46,568 bases of DNA. It comes from an uncultured Verrucomicrobia subdivision 3 bacterium. GTDB taxonomy: Bacteria; Verrucomicrobiota; Verrucomicrobiia; Limisphaerales; UBA11358. The DNA lies in the NCBI GenBank assembly GCA_903835255.1, contig CAILMI010000034.1, forward strand, positions 1-46,568. Direction: 5' to 3'. The number at the start of each line of letters is the position of its first letter. Positions within the stretch are counted from its first letter, which is position 1. The notes beneath the pieces were generated by a model, which worked only from the letters and a program-made list of their open reading frames with translations, was not told the DNA's origin and searched no databases. Positions 33,001 to 40,625 of this stretch are shown piece by piece. The position numbers and the translations under genes were made by a program.

Positions 33001-34480
33001 GCCATTCCACGCCGCAGGTGAAGCCGGATCCGCCGCTGGGGCTGGTGAGGGCACAGAGGCGGTTTCGGAGGAGCGACCAGGCCCGCCCGCCCGCCGTGGC
33101 TGGGGCGGCGGGGAGGCTGACGGAAGAAGCTGGATCGTCGGCTGTTTGTCCCGCGCCCGGTTTTTTGGCGGCGAGGCGGCTATTGTCGTGTGTTTCGCTG
33201 TAGTGAACATAGCTGCCGATGCGGCGGCTCTGGCGGATGGAGTAATCCAGATAGCGGGCGACCTCGGGCCCGGAATAATTCTGGAACAGCTCGGAGTAGG
33301 CCCATTGCATGCCGCCTTCTGTCAGCAGCTGTTCGGTGGCGTCCCAGGAGCCGCCCAGTCCTTCAAGGAGGAAAATGGTTTCGGGGAATTCCCCCTGCAC
33401 GCGGGCAACGATGTATTGCCAGACCGCCGCCGGGATTTTATAGCCGGCGTCACATCGGAAACCATCCACGCCGCGCCGGCACCAGGTGAGGAGCGATTCG
33501 GCGATAAGGTCCCACAGGGCGACCTCCTCCAGCTTGAGTTCCACCAGATCCTCCCAGACGGTTCCCCAGGCGCCTGGGCTGGCGAAGTCGCCGTTCGGTT
33601 TTTTAAGGAAAAACTCCGGGTGATTTTCCTGGAGGCGGGAGCCCCAGCCGGTGTGGTTGATGACGATGTCGATGAAGACCCGTGCGTCGAGCGAGTGCGC
33701 GGCATGGGTGAGTTCGCAGAACTGTTCGACCCCGGTGGTCCGCTGGTCGAACTCCACCAGCGCGGGATCCACGGCCGTCAGATCCAGGGCGGCATAGGGG
33801 CTGCCGAAGCGGCCAAAGCGTGCGTAGGTCGTGGGCGAGGGATTCACCGGCAGCAGGTGGAGGATGCGGCAGCCGAGCCGGCGGACGATGTGCGGGAGGT
33901 GTTTGGCCAGATCGCGGAATTTACCCGACGGGGGCAGCGTGGCGTAGCCGAGGGATTCGAGGGATTGGAGGCGGGCCTCTAGCCCGGGGTCGGCGGTGGT
34001 GATGAGGTTATGGGTGGGCCCAAAGAGCCGGGTAAAAGCGCAGTAGAGGGTGTTTGCTGTCCGGACCCCATTCGGGTGGACGGCAATCCCCACATCCGGT
34101 CCGTCCGGCCAGTGCTGATGGTTTTTTTCGTCGAGCCAATACGCCTTGGCCTTGAAATAGCCGGTTTCAGCGAGCGGCAATTGGATTTCCCATCCGTCGC
34201 TGGTTTTGTGCATCGGCAAATCGCGCCAGGAAGAATTGGCTGCGACCGGCTGCCCGGCGTGGGCGGCAATGATTTCGCGGCGCCGGGCGGCGGCGGAGCC
34301 CAGGTTGGTGCGCAGGCGGGCCGTCCCGTGGCGGGCGGCGCCGGCCTGAGAGGGATTGCCGCGCGGCCCGGGGGCCTGCAGCGTAAAACGGAGGGAGTCA
34401 CCCACGAAGCGCAGAAGTTGTTCGCCGGTTGCGGGAGACTGGATTGGCTTGGGATGATCCACCTGGAAAAGTTTTACCAA
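30005..34480 (-). CDS. Bifunctional glycogen debranching-type enzyme (GH13 + amylo-1,6-glucosidase)
   Basis: This is a 1491-residue protein. Residues ~140-450 are a GH13 alpha-amylase-type barrel with an intact triad: D344 (G-F-R-C-D-A-G), E373 (F-L-L-E-G-L-G) and D432 (S-E-T-H-D-N-S). A beta-rich middle follows. Residues ~1110-1470 are an amylo-1,6-glucosidase (GDE_C, (alpha/alpha)6) domain: G-Y-P-W-F-L-D-W-G-R-D-S-L, G-N-D-V-S-N-R-D-T-S-D-A-P-L-W-F, Y-H-N-G-T-A-W-T-W. Together these fit an indirect debrancher with glucanotransferase and glucosidase halves, as in eukaryotic enzymes. The start is TTG 34480; a GTG six codons in is possible. Divergent from the TPR gene. Confidence 0.9.
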   Translation of the reverse strand: MVKLFQVDHPKPIQSPATGEQLLRFVGDSLRFTLQAPGPRGNPSQAGAARHGTARLRTNLGSAAARRREIIAAHAGQPVAANSSWRDLPMHKTSDGWEIQLPLAETGYFKAKAYWLDEKNHQHWPDGPDVGIAVHPNGVRTANTLYCAFTRLFGPTHNLITTADPGLEARLQSLESLGYATLPPSGKFRDLAKHLPHIVRRLGCRILHLLPVNPSPTTYARFGRFGSPYAALDLTAVDPALVEFDQRTTGVEQFCELTHAAHSLDARVFIDIVINHTGWGSRLQENHPEFFLKKPNGDFASPGAWGTVWEDLVELKLEEVALWDLIAESLLTWCRRGVDGFRCDAGYKIPAAVWQYIVARVQGEFPETIFLLEGLGGSWDATEQLLTEGGMQWAYSELFQNYSGPEVARYLDYSIRQSRRIGSYVHYSETHDNSRLAAKKPGAGQTADDPASSVSLPAAPATAGGRAWSLLRNRLCALTSPSGGSGFTCGVEWLATEKIRVHGNTGLNWDSPDNLLPELARLNQVISDHPAFFDGATLTRLSGLDSPVYALLRESAEGTDAVLVLVNTDPEKTGVITLARPADRELPAAFELLGQPLPHSTVAGLNTTFTILPGGAYCLAPTPEPAGLSGDDYRRARAQAAWAIQALSQIAPLETLSGLDWRWLAEQVRRAPALFLAVASEFGARAARTPLAEVLAEAGSGTLFPRVVEWSMEDARRITLVPPGHWLLITDRTPFRASLKVNADKSGKSNAPVQIQSIAVDDGFVACLDPNQAAGEATLSLERYAPVFQKVEATLRFLPPEPSSTPSFSSSDLALLTNGRGGMARMVADLGNVHSKYDCVLAANLNPAVPVDRHVFVKRLRAWVNADGFLSTLDCRNLTSFEAGPPAVWNFVANAGTGRTVEIELRAAMVEGENTTVLQFSRPTKDRAHGSQLPAGTDVRLTLRPDIEDRNFHSETRRNGGADSHFASHCHPMSGPTPLATGPLRGFAFTPASDRHLRVFTDRGEFHPQPEWCENIPHPVEQGRGQTPAGDAYSPGWFEVPLAKGSHATLVLTAESGGILEEKAEEKSLARLDKKSSHPETALAPDFAERLARAAGQFVVRRDEGKTIIAGYPWFLDWGRDSLICARGLLAAGRAEEVKQLLLTFARFEQDGTLPNTIHGNDVSNRDTSDAPLWFAVACEDLGEDAFFNQKGKGGRTLRDVLTSIAENYCRGTPNGIRMDASSGLIWSPSHFTWMDTNYPAGTPREGYPVEIQALWIRLLRWLGKTGAEPGRKQWRERAEQAAASFQKLFWLEGPGWFADVLLAPPGMAAGKATPSDALRSNCLLAVSLGLVSGVPAKRCVAAALKHLVVPGALRSLAPLPVSVPLPIYNAQGGLINNPPAPYWPRYEGDEDSRRKPAYHNGTAWTWTFPAFCEALARAWDFSPAAVAAAKAYLGSSVSLLNQGCLGQLPEIVDGDAPHTQRGCDAQAWGVTEALRVWKLLERSKPGHKKE

Positions 34481-34592
34481 GAAGCAACGTCGCGAAAAGG
34501 GTAAAAGTGTTTTTCTTTGGATTGCTTTGGGCCGGGGAAGGTTTTAGTTTGACGTCCCACCTGCTGTCTTAAGCGGGCGGGAAGAATCATTT

Positions 34593-35435
34593 ATGGCGGT
34601 GGCAGCATTAAGTCCGGGTGAAGTGTCTCAATTGCAGCAGACGATTGAGATGTTCGAAGTCATTGTCCAATCGCAGCCGAATGATTGCCAGTCCCTGGAG
34701 ATTCTCAAGGAAGCCTATTCCAAGCTGGGTCGCGAGCCGGACGTGGTGGCGACGTCCAAGCGCATCGCCAAGGCCTACATGCAGACGGGGCAGCTGTCCT
34801 CGGCAATTCTGGAGTTTGAGACCGTCCTGCAACGGTGTCCGGACGACGCGGAAGTGCAGGCGGCGCTGCTGGAGATTGAAAGCCGGGCGAACCACGCCGG
34901 CATGCAGGCAGCGGGCGGGGACCTGTCGGCGTTGGGGCTGGACGGGAAGCCGGCGCCCCTGAAAAGAATGAGGCTGGCGCAGGAGATCGACGACGGGCGC
35001 AAGTCGTTCTTTAAAATCTTTGTGGAGAGCAAGCTGATCAGTGCGACCGATTTTGACAAGTGCTGGCCTGGGAGGGATCTGTCCGAATCCGTGGCGGACG
35101 TGGTGGAGCCGTTTATCCATGTCCTGCAAGAAAAAAAGATCCTGCCGGTGGATGAGTCGTTGAAACTGTTGTCAGAAAAGTCGCGCATGGCTTATCTGCC
35201 CCTGGAAAACTACGATGTGGATATCGATCTGACCCGGGGCTTTCCCGCGCAGGTGTGCCGCCGCTGGTGTGTGCAGCCGTTTGACCGGATGAGCAAGGCC
35301 ATTCTGGTGGCGACCTCGAATCCTTTTAATCAGCAGGCCATCAAGGAGCTGTCCGAAGCCACCTCCCACCGTCTGGTGTGGTATTTGGTGCCGCCGGCTG
35401 ACCTGTTGGCCAACCTCCGCAAGGCGTTCCGATAA
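34593..35435 (+). CDS. TPR protein with MshEN/GspE-N-like domain
   Basis: This is a 280-residue protein. Residues ~15-105 form about two tetratricopeptide-type repeats (A-Y-S-K-L-G-R-E-P-D-V-V, A-I-L-E-F-E-T-V-L-Q-R-C-P-D-D-A-E-V). Residues ~140-280 resemble the N-terminal domain of secretion/pilus ATPases: L-L-S-E-K-S-R-M-A-Y-L-P-L, F-P-A-Q-V-C-R-R-W, A-I-L-V-A-T-S-N-P-F-N-Q-Q-A-I. That domain in some ATPases binds c-di-GMP, but the R-L-x-x-G-x-L motif is not evident. It ends 2 bp before the gspE-like gene. A regulatory or adaptor role for that ATPase is likely. Confidence 0.85.
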   Translation: MAVAALSPGEVSQLQQTIEMFEVIVQSQPNDCQSLEILKEAYSKLGREPDVVATSKRIAKAYMQTGQLSSAILEFETVLQRCPDDAEVQAALLEIESRANHAGMQAAGGDLSALGLDGKPAPLKRMRLAQEIDDGRKSFFKIFVESKLISATDFDKCWPGRDLSESVADVVEPFIHVLQEKKILPVDESLKLLSEKSRMAYLPLENYDVDIDLTRGFPAQVCRRWCVQPFDRMSKAILVATSNPFNQQAIKELSEATSHRLVWYLVPPADLLANLRKAFR

Positions 35436-35437
35436 AC

Positions 35438-37177
35438 ATGGCCAAAATCAAATCATTTGGGGAGCGGATTGTCGACGCCCTGGTCGAGGATGGGTTGCTG
35501 GATGCGGGGCAGGTGGCGGAACTGTTGGAGCAGCAAAAAAAAGAGGGCGCCCGCCTGGTCAAGCTCATCGTCGAAAAAGCCTATGTGAGCGAACAGGATC
35601 TCGCGGTCTGCATGGGGCGTGTGCTGAACGTCACCCCGATCAACATCGCCCGCGCCACCATGTTCCCTGAGTTGCTGGACTTGATCCCCCGCGAGATGAT
35701 GCAGAGCCACCGGATCCTCCCTGTTTCCAAGCTGGATCGCCGGCTGTTTCTGGCGATGGCTGACCCGCTCAATGTCCTGGCCATCGACGACGTGCGGCGG
35801 ATCACCCGGCTGGAGATCACCCCGCTGATCGCCTCCGAAAAAGCCATTGCGGACAAGCTCAATTTGCTGGACGCGGCCCAGAATGGTTCCATGGAGGACA
35901 TCATTCAGTCCGCCCAAAAACAGCAGGAGGCTGAGGAAGAGGCCGCATCGGTGGAGAACATCAAAGCGGTGGACGAGGACGTCAGTCTCGACAAGCTGGC
36001 CGCCTCCAGCGAGGAGGCGCCGGTCATCAAGCTGGCCAACTTGGTGATCATGCAGGCCATCAAAGACCGCGCCAGCGATATCCATCTGGAGCCGTTTGAA
36101 AAAACAATGCGCTTGCGCTATCGCGTGGACGGGGTTTTGCTGGACGCCACCCCCCCGCCCAAGCAGATGCAGCTCGCACTGTCTTCGCGCTTCAAGATCA
36201 TGAGCAACCTGGACATCGCCGAGCGCCGCCTGCCGCAGGACGGACGCCTGCGCGTCAAGGTCAGCGGCAAGGATTATGATCTTCGGGTTTCGGTTCTGCC
36301 CACGGTTCACGGGGAGAAAATCGTGCTTCGCGTGCTGGACAAGACCAATCTGTCGGCCAGCATCGACAAGCTGGGGCTGGACGCCGAAACGTTTAAGAAT
36401 TTCAAGGCGGCCATTGATGCCCCCCACGGCCTGATTTTGGTCACCGGCCCGACCGGTTCCGGCAAGACCACCACGCTTTACTCCGCGCTCAATGAGCTGA
36501 ACAATCCGGCTTATAATATCATCACGGTGGAAGACCCGGTGGAGTTTCAGATTCCTGGCATCAATCAGGTGCCCACCAAGAAAGACATCGGACTCACCTT
36601 CGCCAACGCGCTCCGGTCCATTTTGCGCCAGGATCCGGACATTATCATGATCGGGGAAATCCGGGACACGGAGACGGCGGAGATTGCCATTGAAGCGGCG
36701 CTGACCGGGCATCAGGTGTTAAGCACCATGCATTGCAATGATGCGCCTGGGGCCATTGCGCGCCTCGACGACATGGGCATTGCCCCGTTCTTGATTTCCT
36801 CCTCGGTGATTCTGTCCTGCGCGCAGCGGCTCATGCGCCGCATCTGTTCGCATTGCAAGGAGTCGGTGGTCTACCCTGATAAAATGTTCGTTGATTTGGG
36901 CATTGAATCCGGGATGTTCAGCGGCGTGCAGCTTTACCGCGGGCGCGGCTGTGACCGCTGTAAAAATTCCGGTTATGCCGGCCGCATGGCCATCATCGAA
37001 GCGATGACCATCACCGATCAGATCCGCAAGCTGATCATCGCGCGTGCGAACACCCGTGAAATGGGGAAGGTGGCGATCAGTCAGGGGATGAAAACGCTCC
37101 GGATGGTCGGCCTGGACCGCGCCCGGGAAGGGGTCTCAACCTTGGAGCAAGTCCTGGTCATGACCTCCGCGCAGTGA
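35438..37177 (+). CDS. gspE: GspE/PilB secretion or pilus assembly ATPase
   Basis: This 579-residue ATPase powers pseudopilus or pilus extension. The N-terminal MshEN domain (L-V-E-D-G-L-L-D-A-G-Q-V) is followed by a second N-domain and the catalytic core. The core has Walker A G-P-T-G-S-G-K-T-T-T, an Asp box, Walker B I-M-I-G-E-I-R-D-T-E-T-A, the His box L-S-T-M-H-C-N-D-A and a tetracysteine zinc site (C-S-H-C ... C-D-R-C). It is coupled to the TPR gene 2 bp upstream. The partner inner-membrane protein is at 25079. Confidence 0.96.
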   Translation: MAKIKSFGERIVDALVEDGLLDAGQVAELLEQQKKEGARLVKLIVEKAYVSEQDLAVCMGRVLNVTPINIARATMFPELLDLIPREMMQSHRILPVSKLDRRLFLAMADPLNVLAIDDVRRITRLEITPLIASEKAIADKLNLLDAAQNGSMEDIIQSAQKQQEAEEEAASVENIKAVDEDVSLDKLAASSEEAPVIKLANLVIMQAIKDRASDIHLEPFEKTMRLRYRVDGVLLDATPPPKQMQLALSSRFKIMSNLDIAERRLPQDGRLRVKVSGKDYDLRVSVLPTVHGEKIVLRVLDKTNLSASIDKLGLDAETFKNFKAAIDAPHGLILVTGPTGSGKTTTLYSALNELNNPAYNIITVEDPVEFQIPGINQVPTKKDIGLTFANALRSILRQDPDIIMIGEIRDTETAEIAIEAALTGHQVLSTMHCNDAPGAIARLDDMGIAPFLISSSVILSCAQRLMRRICSHCKESVVYPDKMFVDLGIESGMFSGVQLYRGRGCDRCKNSGYAGRMAIIEAMTITDQIRKLIIARANTREMGKVAISQGMKTLRMVGLDRAREGVSTLEQVLVMTSAQ

Positions 37178-37183
37178 CGGCCC

Positions 37184-38197
37184 TCAATATCTCAGTTTGG
37201 GAAAAGCCGTGGTGGGAGGGGTCTGGGATGCCCAGGGAGGCGGTTGCGGTTTCCAGCTTGGAATCACCACCGGTTGAATACGGGGCGTGACGACTCCTGG
37301 CAGCGGTGTCAATCCGATGGGCCGGCCAAGGTTGCTGGTAAGGGGCTTGAAGGACGCGCCGGCGGGATTGGGCGTGAATTCCAGGTGGGTCAGGTTGGGG
37401 TCCCGGGCCGGTTTGGGCACGGGGAAAAACCGGTTGTTCGGTGCCGGCTCGGCGCTGGGTGCCAGCATCTCCCGAAACCGCTGCATGGACGCCTGCTGCT
37501 CGAGCTTCTCCTGAGTCGCCTTTTTTTGCGCAAAGGGATCAAACGCATTCCGGCTGGCAGTGGCATCGGAAAGGCCAAATAGGTTGGCGGCCGGGGGTTT
37601 ATTCTGCAGGCTGTCCAGAAACGGGCTTGAATTTTTGGGTGGACCTTCCATGCCATCGCGGCGGCGGGCGAAGGAGTCCGTGACGCCGGCAGCATCTGAA
37701 AGCCCCCACGGCATACGGTTCTGGCGGTTGCTCCAGTCATTGGTCGCACCCATCCGCGCCTCGTTTTCCCGGTTGATATAGCGCTCCTGTTGCGTTGTCC
37801 TCTTTTTCCGGCCAAAGGCATCCCGCTCCGACGGTGGAAGCAGAATGTCCGGGGTCGTCACCCCGAAAATCTCCGCCGGCGTCATCAGCGTCCAGTTCCG
37901 GCGCTCCTCTTGCCATTGTTTGAGCCTCTGTTGCCCGGCGGAATTCCCGGACAGCGGCAGCGGCCTCGGCGTTGACGGAGGGGAAAAAATGGGCATCGGT
38001 GCCAGCAGGGTGTCTGGCAGGGTTGAGGGCGTTGAATTTTTCGGGGTCAGGGAGGGCGTGTCCCCCGGCGCCTCATCGGTTTTGGGCGATGAAAAAATAA
38101 TCATCTGACCCGACTCTTGCGCGGTAGCAGCCAGCGTCATCAACCCCGTTGCAAGGATCAACCACTGCCGCTTCAGTCTGGGCCACGAAAAATTCAT
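37184..38197 (-). CDS. Secreted Pro/Gln-rich hypothetical protein
   Basis: This 337-residue protein has a signal peptide (W-L-I-L-A-T-G-L-M-T-L-A-A-T-A-Q). The rest is low-complexity: Pro-rich stretches, R-x-x-x-x-Q runs, and repeats of the form [F/L]-G-L-S-D-A-[A/T]. P-W-G-L-S-D-A-A-G-V-T-D-S-F-A-R-R and L-F-G-L-S-D-A-T-A-S-R-N-A-F-D-P-F-A recur about 50 residues apart. No catalytic motif is seen. The stop is 6 bp from the end of the gspE-like gene (convergent). ATG 38197 is preferred for the signal peptide. Likely structural or periplasmic; function unknown. Confidence 0.75.
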   Translation of the reverse strand: MNFSWPRLKRQWLILATGLMTLAATAQESGQMIIFSSPKTDEAPGDTPSLTPKNSTPSTLPDTLLAPMPIFSPPSTPRPLPLSGNSAGQQRLKQWQEERRNWTLMTPAEIFGVTTPDILLPPSERDAFGRKKRTTQQERYINRENEARMGATNDWSNRQNRMPWGLSDAAGVTDSFARRRDGMEGPPKNSSPFLDSLQNKPPAANLFGLSDATASRNAFDPFAQKKATQEKLEQQASMQRFREMLAPSAEPAPNNRFFPVPKPARDPNLTHLEFTPNPAGASFKPLTSNLGRPIGLTPLPGVVTPRIQPVVIPSWKPQPPPWASQTPPTTAFPKLRY

Positions 38198-38349
38198 GAA
38201 CAGAGTGAAACCGTAGTGCATTGGATTCTGCCCGTCAAAATCGATTTCACAATGAATGCCGGTTCAAAAAACGGCGACGTCCTCCCGTTGCCCCCTTTCG
38301 GACCGATGTGAGGGGGCATCCGTTTTCGTGCCCTAGGGGGGAGGAGCCC

Positions 38350-38478
38350 GGATTCCGGAAGGGATCGCGGGGATGGAGTGCGCAATGTCTTCTTGCTGGA
38401 GCGCCCCGGCACCTGGGACTCTTGCCCAGGTCGGAATCCATGTATCGAAAACGGGCGGCGGGCGCCGCCTATTTTTTT
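38350..38478 (+). ncRNA. Candidate structured small RNA with terminator
   Basis: The pairing suggests a three-way junction. Stem P1 is GGATTCCG (38350-38357) / CGGAATCC (38432-38439), P2 is CGGGG (38368-38372) / CCCCG (38404-38408), and P3 is ACCTGGG (38411-38417) / CCCAGGT (38425-38431), directly stacked on P1. A GGCGGC/GCCGCC hairpin (38454-38469) and seven T residues follow. There is no plus-strand gene nearby. The fold was made by eye and the 5' end is unknown. The same arms could also fold on the minus strand. Confidence 0.35.
38454..38478. terminator. GC hairpin terminator downstream of hldD
   Basis: GGCGGC/GCCGCC with a 4-nt loop. On the plus strand it is followed by TATTTTTTT. On the minus strand it lies 22 bp past the hldD stop and is followed by CGTTTT. 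It could act in both directions, with the plus-strand version the stronger. Confidence 0.7.
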
Positions 38479-38490
38479 AACAGAGCGGGT

Positions 38491-39498
38491 TTATGATACC
38501 CCGGGATCGAGGCGCTGGCCGGTCACCAGATAGTTGCGGACGTAATCTGCCACCGCATTTTCGAGCGTGGTGATGGGTGCGGCGTAGCCGGTGCCGCGCA
38601 ACCGCAACAGGTTCGCCTGGGTGAAATACTGGTATTTGTCGCGGATCGACTCCGGCATGGCAATAAACTTGATGGCGGGCTTTTTTTTGAGCGCGGTGAA
38701 AACGCTGTTCGATAGATCAATCCACGTCCGCGCCTGTCCGCTGCCGACGTTGAAAAGCCCGCTGGCCTTGGGCGTTGCCGCCAGATGCAGGGTCATCGCC
38801 ACGCAATCCTTCACGTAGAGGAAATCGCGCTTCTGCTCTCCGTCCTTGTAGTCCTTGCGATAGGACTTGAACAGCTGGATCAGCCCCTTGCTTTGAACCT
38901 GGTCGAAGCTTTTATGGACGAGGGAACGCATGTCGCCCTTATGATCCTCGTTCGGGCCGAAGACGTTGAAGTATTTCAAGCCGACTATTTTGTTGAGGAA
39001 CCCGGCGCGCTTGGCGTGCAGATCAAACAGATGCTTGGAGTAGCCATACATGTTCAGAGGGCGCAGCCGGTCGAGATTCCGGTCGTCGTCCTCCATGCCG
39101 GACGAACCGTCGCCATAAGTGGCGGCGGACGAGGCGTACACAAAGCGCGCCTGATTGGCCAGGGACCACGCGGCGAGATCCCGGGTGAATTCGTAATTGT
39201 TCTTGATCAGATAGCTCGCGTTCTTCTCGGTCGTGGCCGAGCAGGCGCCCAGGTGCAGCACGAGATCGAATTTCCCCAGCGCCTTGTTCTGCAGCCGCGG
39301 GAGGAGCGCCTCGGCTTCGACGTAGTCGGCAAACCGCAGGGGAGCGAGGTTGCGCCATTTTTCGTCGCTGCCCAGAACGTCGCAGACCACGATATTATCG
39401 CAGCCGCGCCGGTTAAGCGCCCAGATCAGCGCGCTGCCAATGAAGCCGGCGCCGCCCGTCACGAGGACGCGCGCATTGGAGAAGTCATCGGGCTTCAT
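38491..39498 (-). CDS. hldD: ADP-L-glycero-D-manno-heptose-6-epimerase
   Basis: This 335-residue extended SDR epimerase makes the heptose precursor of the LPS core. The NAD(P) motif is G-G-A-G-F-I-G (15-21), the catalytic region is A-S-S-A-A-T-Y-G and N-M-Y-G-Y-S-K (Y-x-x-x-K). Family-specific stretches are D-Y-V-E-A, H-L-G-A-C-S-A-T-T-E, Y-F-N-V-F-G-P-N-E and R-D-F-L-Y-V-K-D. The start is 6 bp after the stop of the deoxyhypusine-synthase-like gene, so the two are probably co-transcribed. Together with lpxA it shows the host makes LPS. Confidence 0.95.
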   Translation of the reverse strand: MKPDDFSNARVLVTGGAGFIGSALIWALNRRGCDNIVVCDVLGSDEKWRNLAPLRFADYVEAEALLPRLQNKALGKFDLVLHLGACSATTEKNASYLIKNNYEFTRDLAAWSLANQARFVYASSAATYGDGSSGMEDDDRNLDRLRPLNMYGYSKHLFDLHAKRAGFLNKIVGLKYFNVFGPNEDHKGDMRSLVHKSFDQVQSKGLIQLFKSYRKDYKDGEQKRDFLYVKDCVAMTLHLAATPKASGLFNVGSGQARTWIDLSNSVFTALKKKPAIKFIAMPESIRDKYQYFTQANLLRLRGTGYAAPITTLENAVADYVRNYLVTGQRLDPGVS

Positions 39499-39504
39499 GC
39501 GGTC

Positions 39505-40509
39505 TCACCAGCCGAGGACGTGGGCGAAGATCAGCGGCGCCACGATGGTGGCGTCCGATTCAATGATGAACTTGGGCGTCTTGACCCCGAGTTTGCCCCA
39601 GGTGATTTTTTCATTCGGCACCGCGCCGGAATAGCTGCCGTAGCTGGTGGTGGAATCGCTGATCTGGCAGAAGTAGCCCCAGAGCGGCACGCGGGTGCGC
39701 AGCAGATCCTGATGCAGCATCGGCACAACGCAGATGGGGAAGTCGCCGGAAATGCCCCCGCCGATCTGGAACATCCCGATCGGGCTCTTCTTCGTTGCCG
39801 TGCGCGTGTAAAACTCGGCGAGCCAGGTCATGTATTCGATGCCGGTGCGGACGGTGTGGACGTTTTTGATATCGCCGCGGATGACGGCGGCGGCGTACAT
39901 GTTGCCCAGGGTCGCATCCTCCCAGCCCGGCACGACGATGGGCAGATTCTTTTTGGCGGCGGCGAGCATCCAGGAATTTTTCGGGTCGATCTGGTAGTAC
40001 TTCTCGTATTTGCCGCTCAGCAGCACCTTGTAGAAAAATTCGTGCGGGAAATAACGTTCCCCCTTCCGGTCTGCGTCAGTCCAGACTTCGAGCATGGCTT
40101 TTTCCATGCGGCGCATCGCTTCGCCTTCAGGAATGCACGTATCGGTCACGCGGTTCATATGCCGTTCGAGCAGCTTCTGTTCATCTTCCGCCGTCAGCGA
40201 GCGATAGCCGGGCACCCGCTCGTAATAATCGTGGGCGACGAGGTTGAAAACATCCTCCTCCAGATTCGCGCCGGTGCAGGTGATGAGCTGCACCTTGTCC
40301 TGCCGGATCATTTCGGCGAGCGAAAGACCGAGCTCCGCGGTGCTCATCGCGCCCCCGAGCGTGATCATCATCTTGCCGCCCTTGTCGAGATGAGCGACGT
40401 AGCCCTTTGCGGCGTCCACCAGCGCCGCAGCGTTGAAGTGGCGGTAATGATGTTGGATGAAGCGGGAGACGGGGCCGCCGGTGATTTTGGGTGATTGTTT
40501 TTTAGCCAT
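39505..40509 (-). CDS. Deoxyhypusine synthase homologue
   Basis: This 334-residue protein matches the deoxyhypusine synthase fold: M-M-I-T-L-G-G-A-M-S-T-A, T-G-A-N-L-E-E-D, P-I-V-V-P-G-W-E-D-A-T-L-G, I-G-M-F-Q-I-G-G-G-I-S-G-D-F, and the lysine-bearing S-G-A-V-P-N-E-K-I-T-W-G-K-L-G. That Trp-Gly-Lys aligns with the reactive Lys of the eukaryotic enzyme. Bacteria lack eIF5A, so family members here are thought to make or modify polyamines (homospermidine-type chemistry). The exact substrate is inferred, not shown. hldD follows after 6 bp. Confidence 0.93.
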   Translation of the reverse strand: MAKKQSPKITGGPVSRFIQHHYRHFNAAALVDAAKGYVAHLDKGGKMMITLGGAMSTAELGLSLAEMIRQDKVQLITCTGANLEEDVFNLVAHDYYERVPGYRSLTAEDEQKLLERHMNRVTDTCIPEGEAMRRMEKAMLEVWTDADRKGERYFPHEFFYKVLLSGKYEKYYQIDPKNSWMLAAAKKNLPIVVPGWEDATLGNMYAAAVIRGDIKNVHTVRTGIEYMTWLAEFYTRTATKKSPIGMFQIGGGISGDFPICVVPMLHQDLLRTRVPLWGYFCQISDSTTSYGSYSGAVPNEKITWGKLGVKTPKFIIESDATIVAPLIFAHVLGW

Positions 40510-40625
40510 GATTGTTTATAGAAAAAAGTATTCCATTACGATACGGATGCGGGCGCGATTGCCAATCTCAAATTAAGGTTTTGGAGGGCGCAAGGGGGGA
40601 TTTCCGCGGAAGGCCGCGGGATAAT

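Noticed and set aside
38300-38445. SRP RNA (4.5S) because of a CCGGAAGG string
   Set aside because: The conserved symmetric loop bases around the GGAAG motif are absent and the fold is a three-way junction, not a single hairpin.
38785-40494. 569-residue plus-strand ORF
   Set aside because: A mirror of hldD and the deoxyhypusine synthase homologue; no domain signature.
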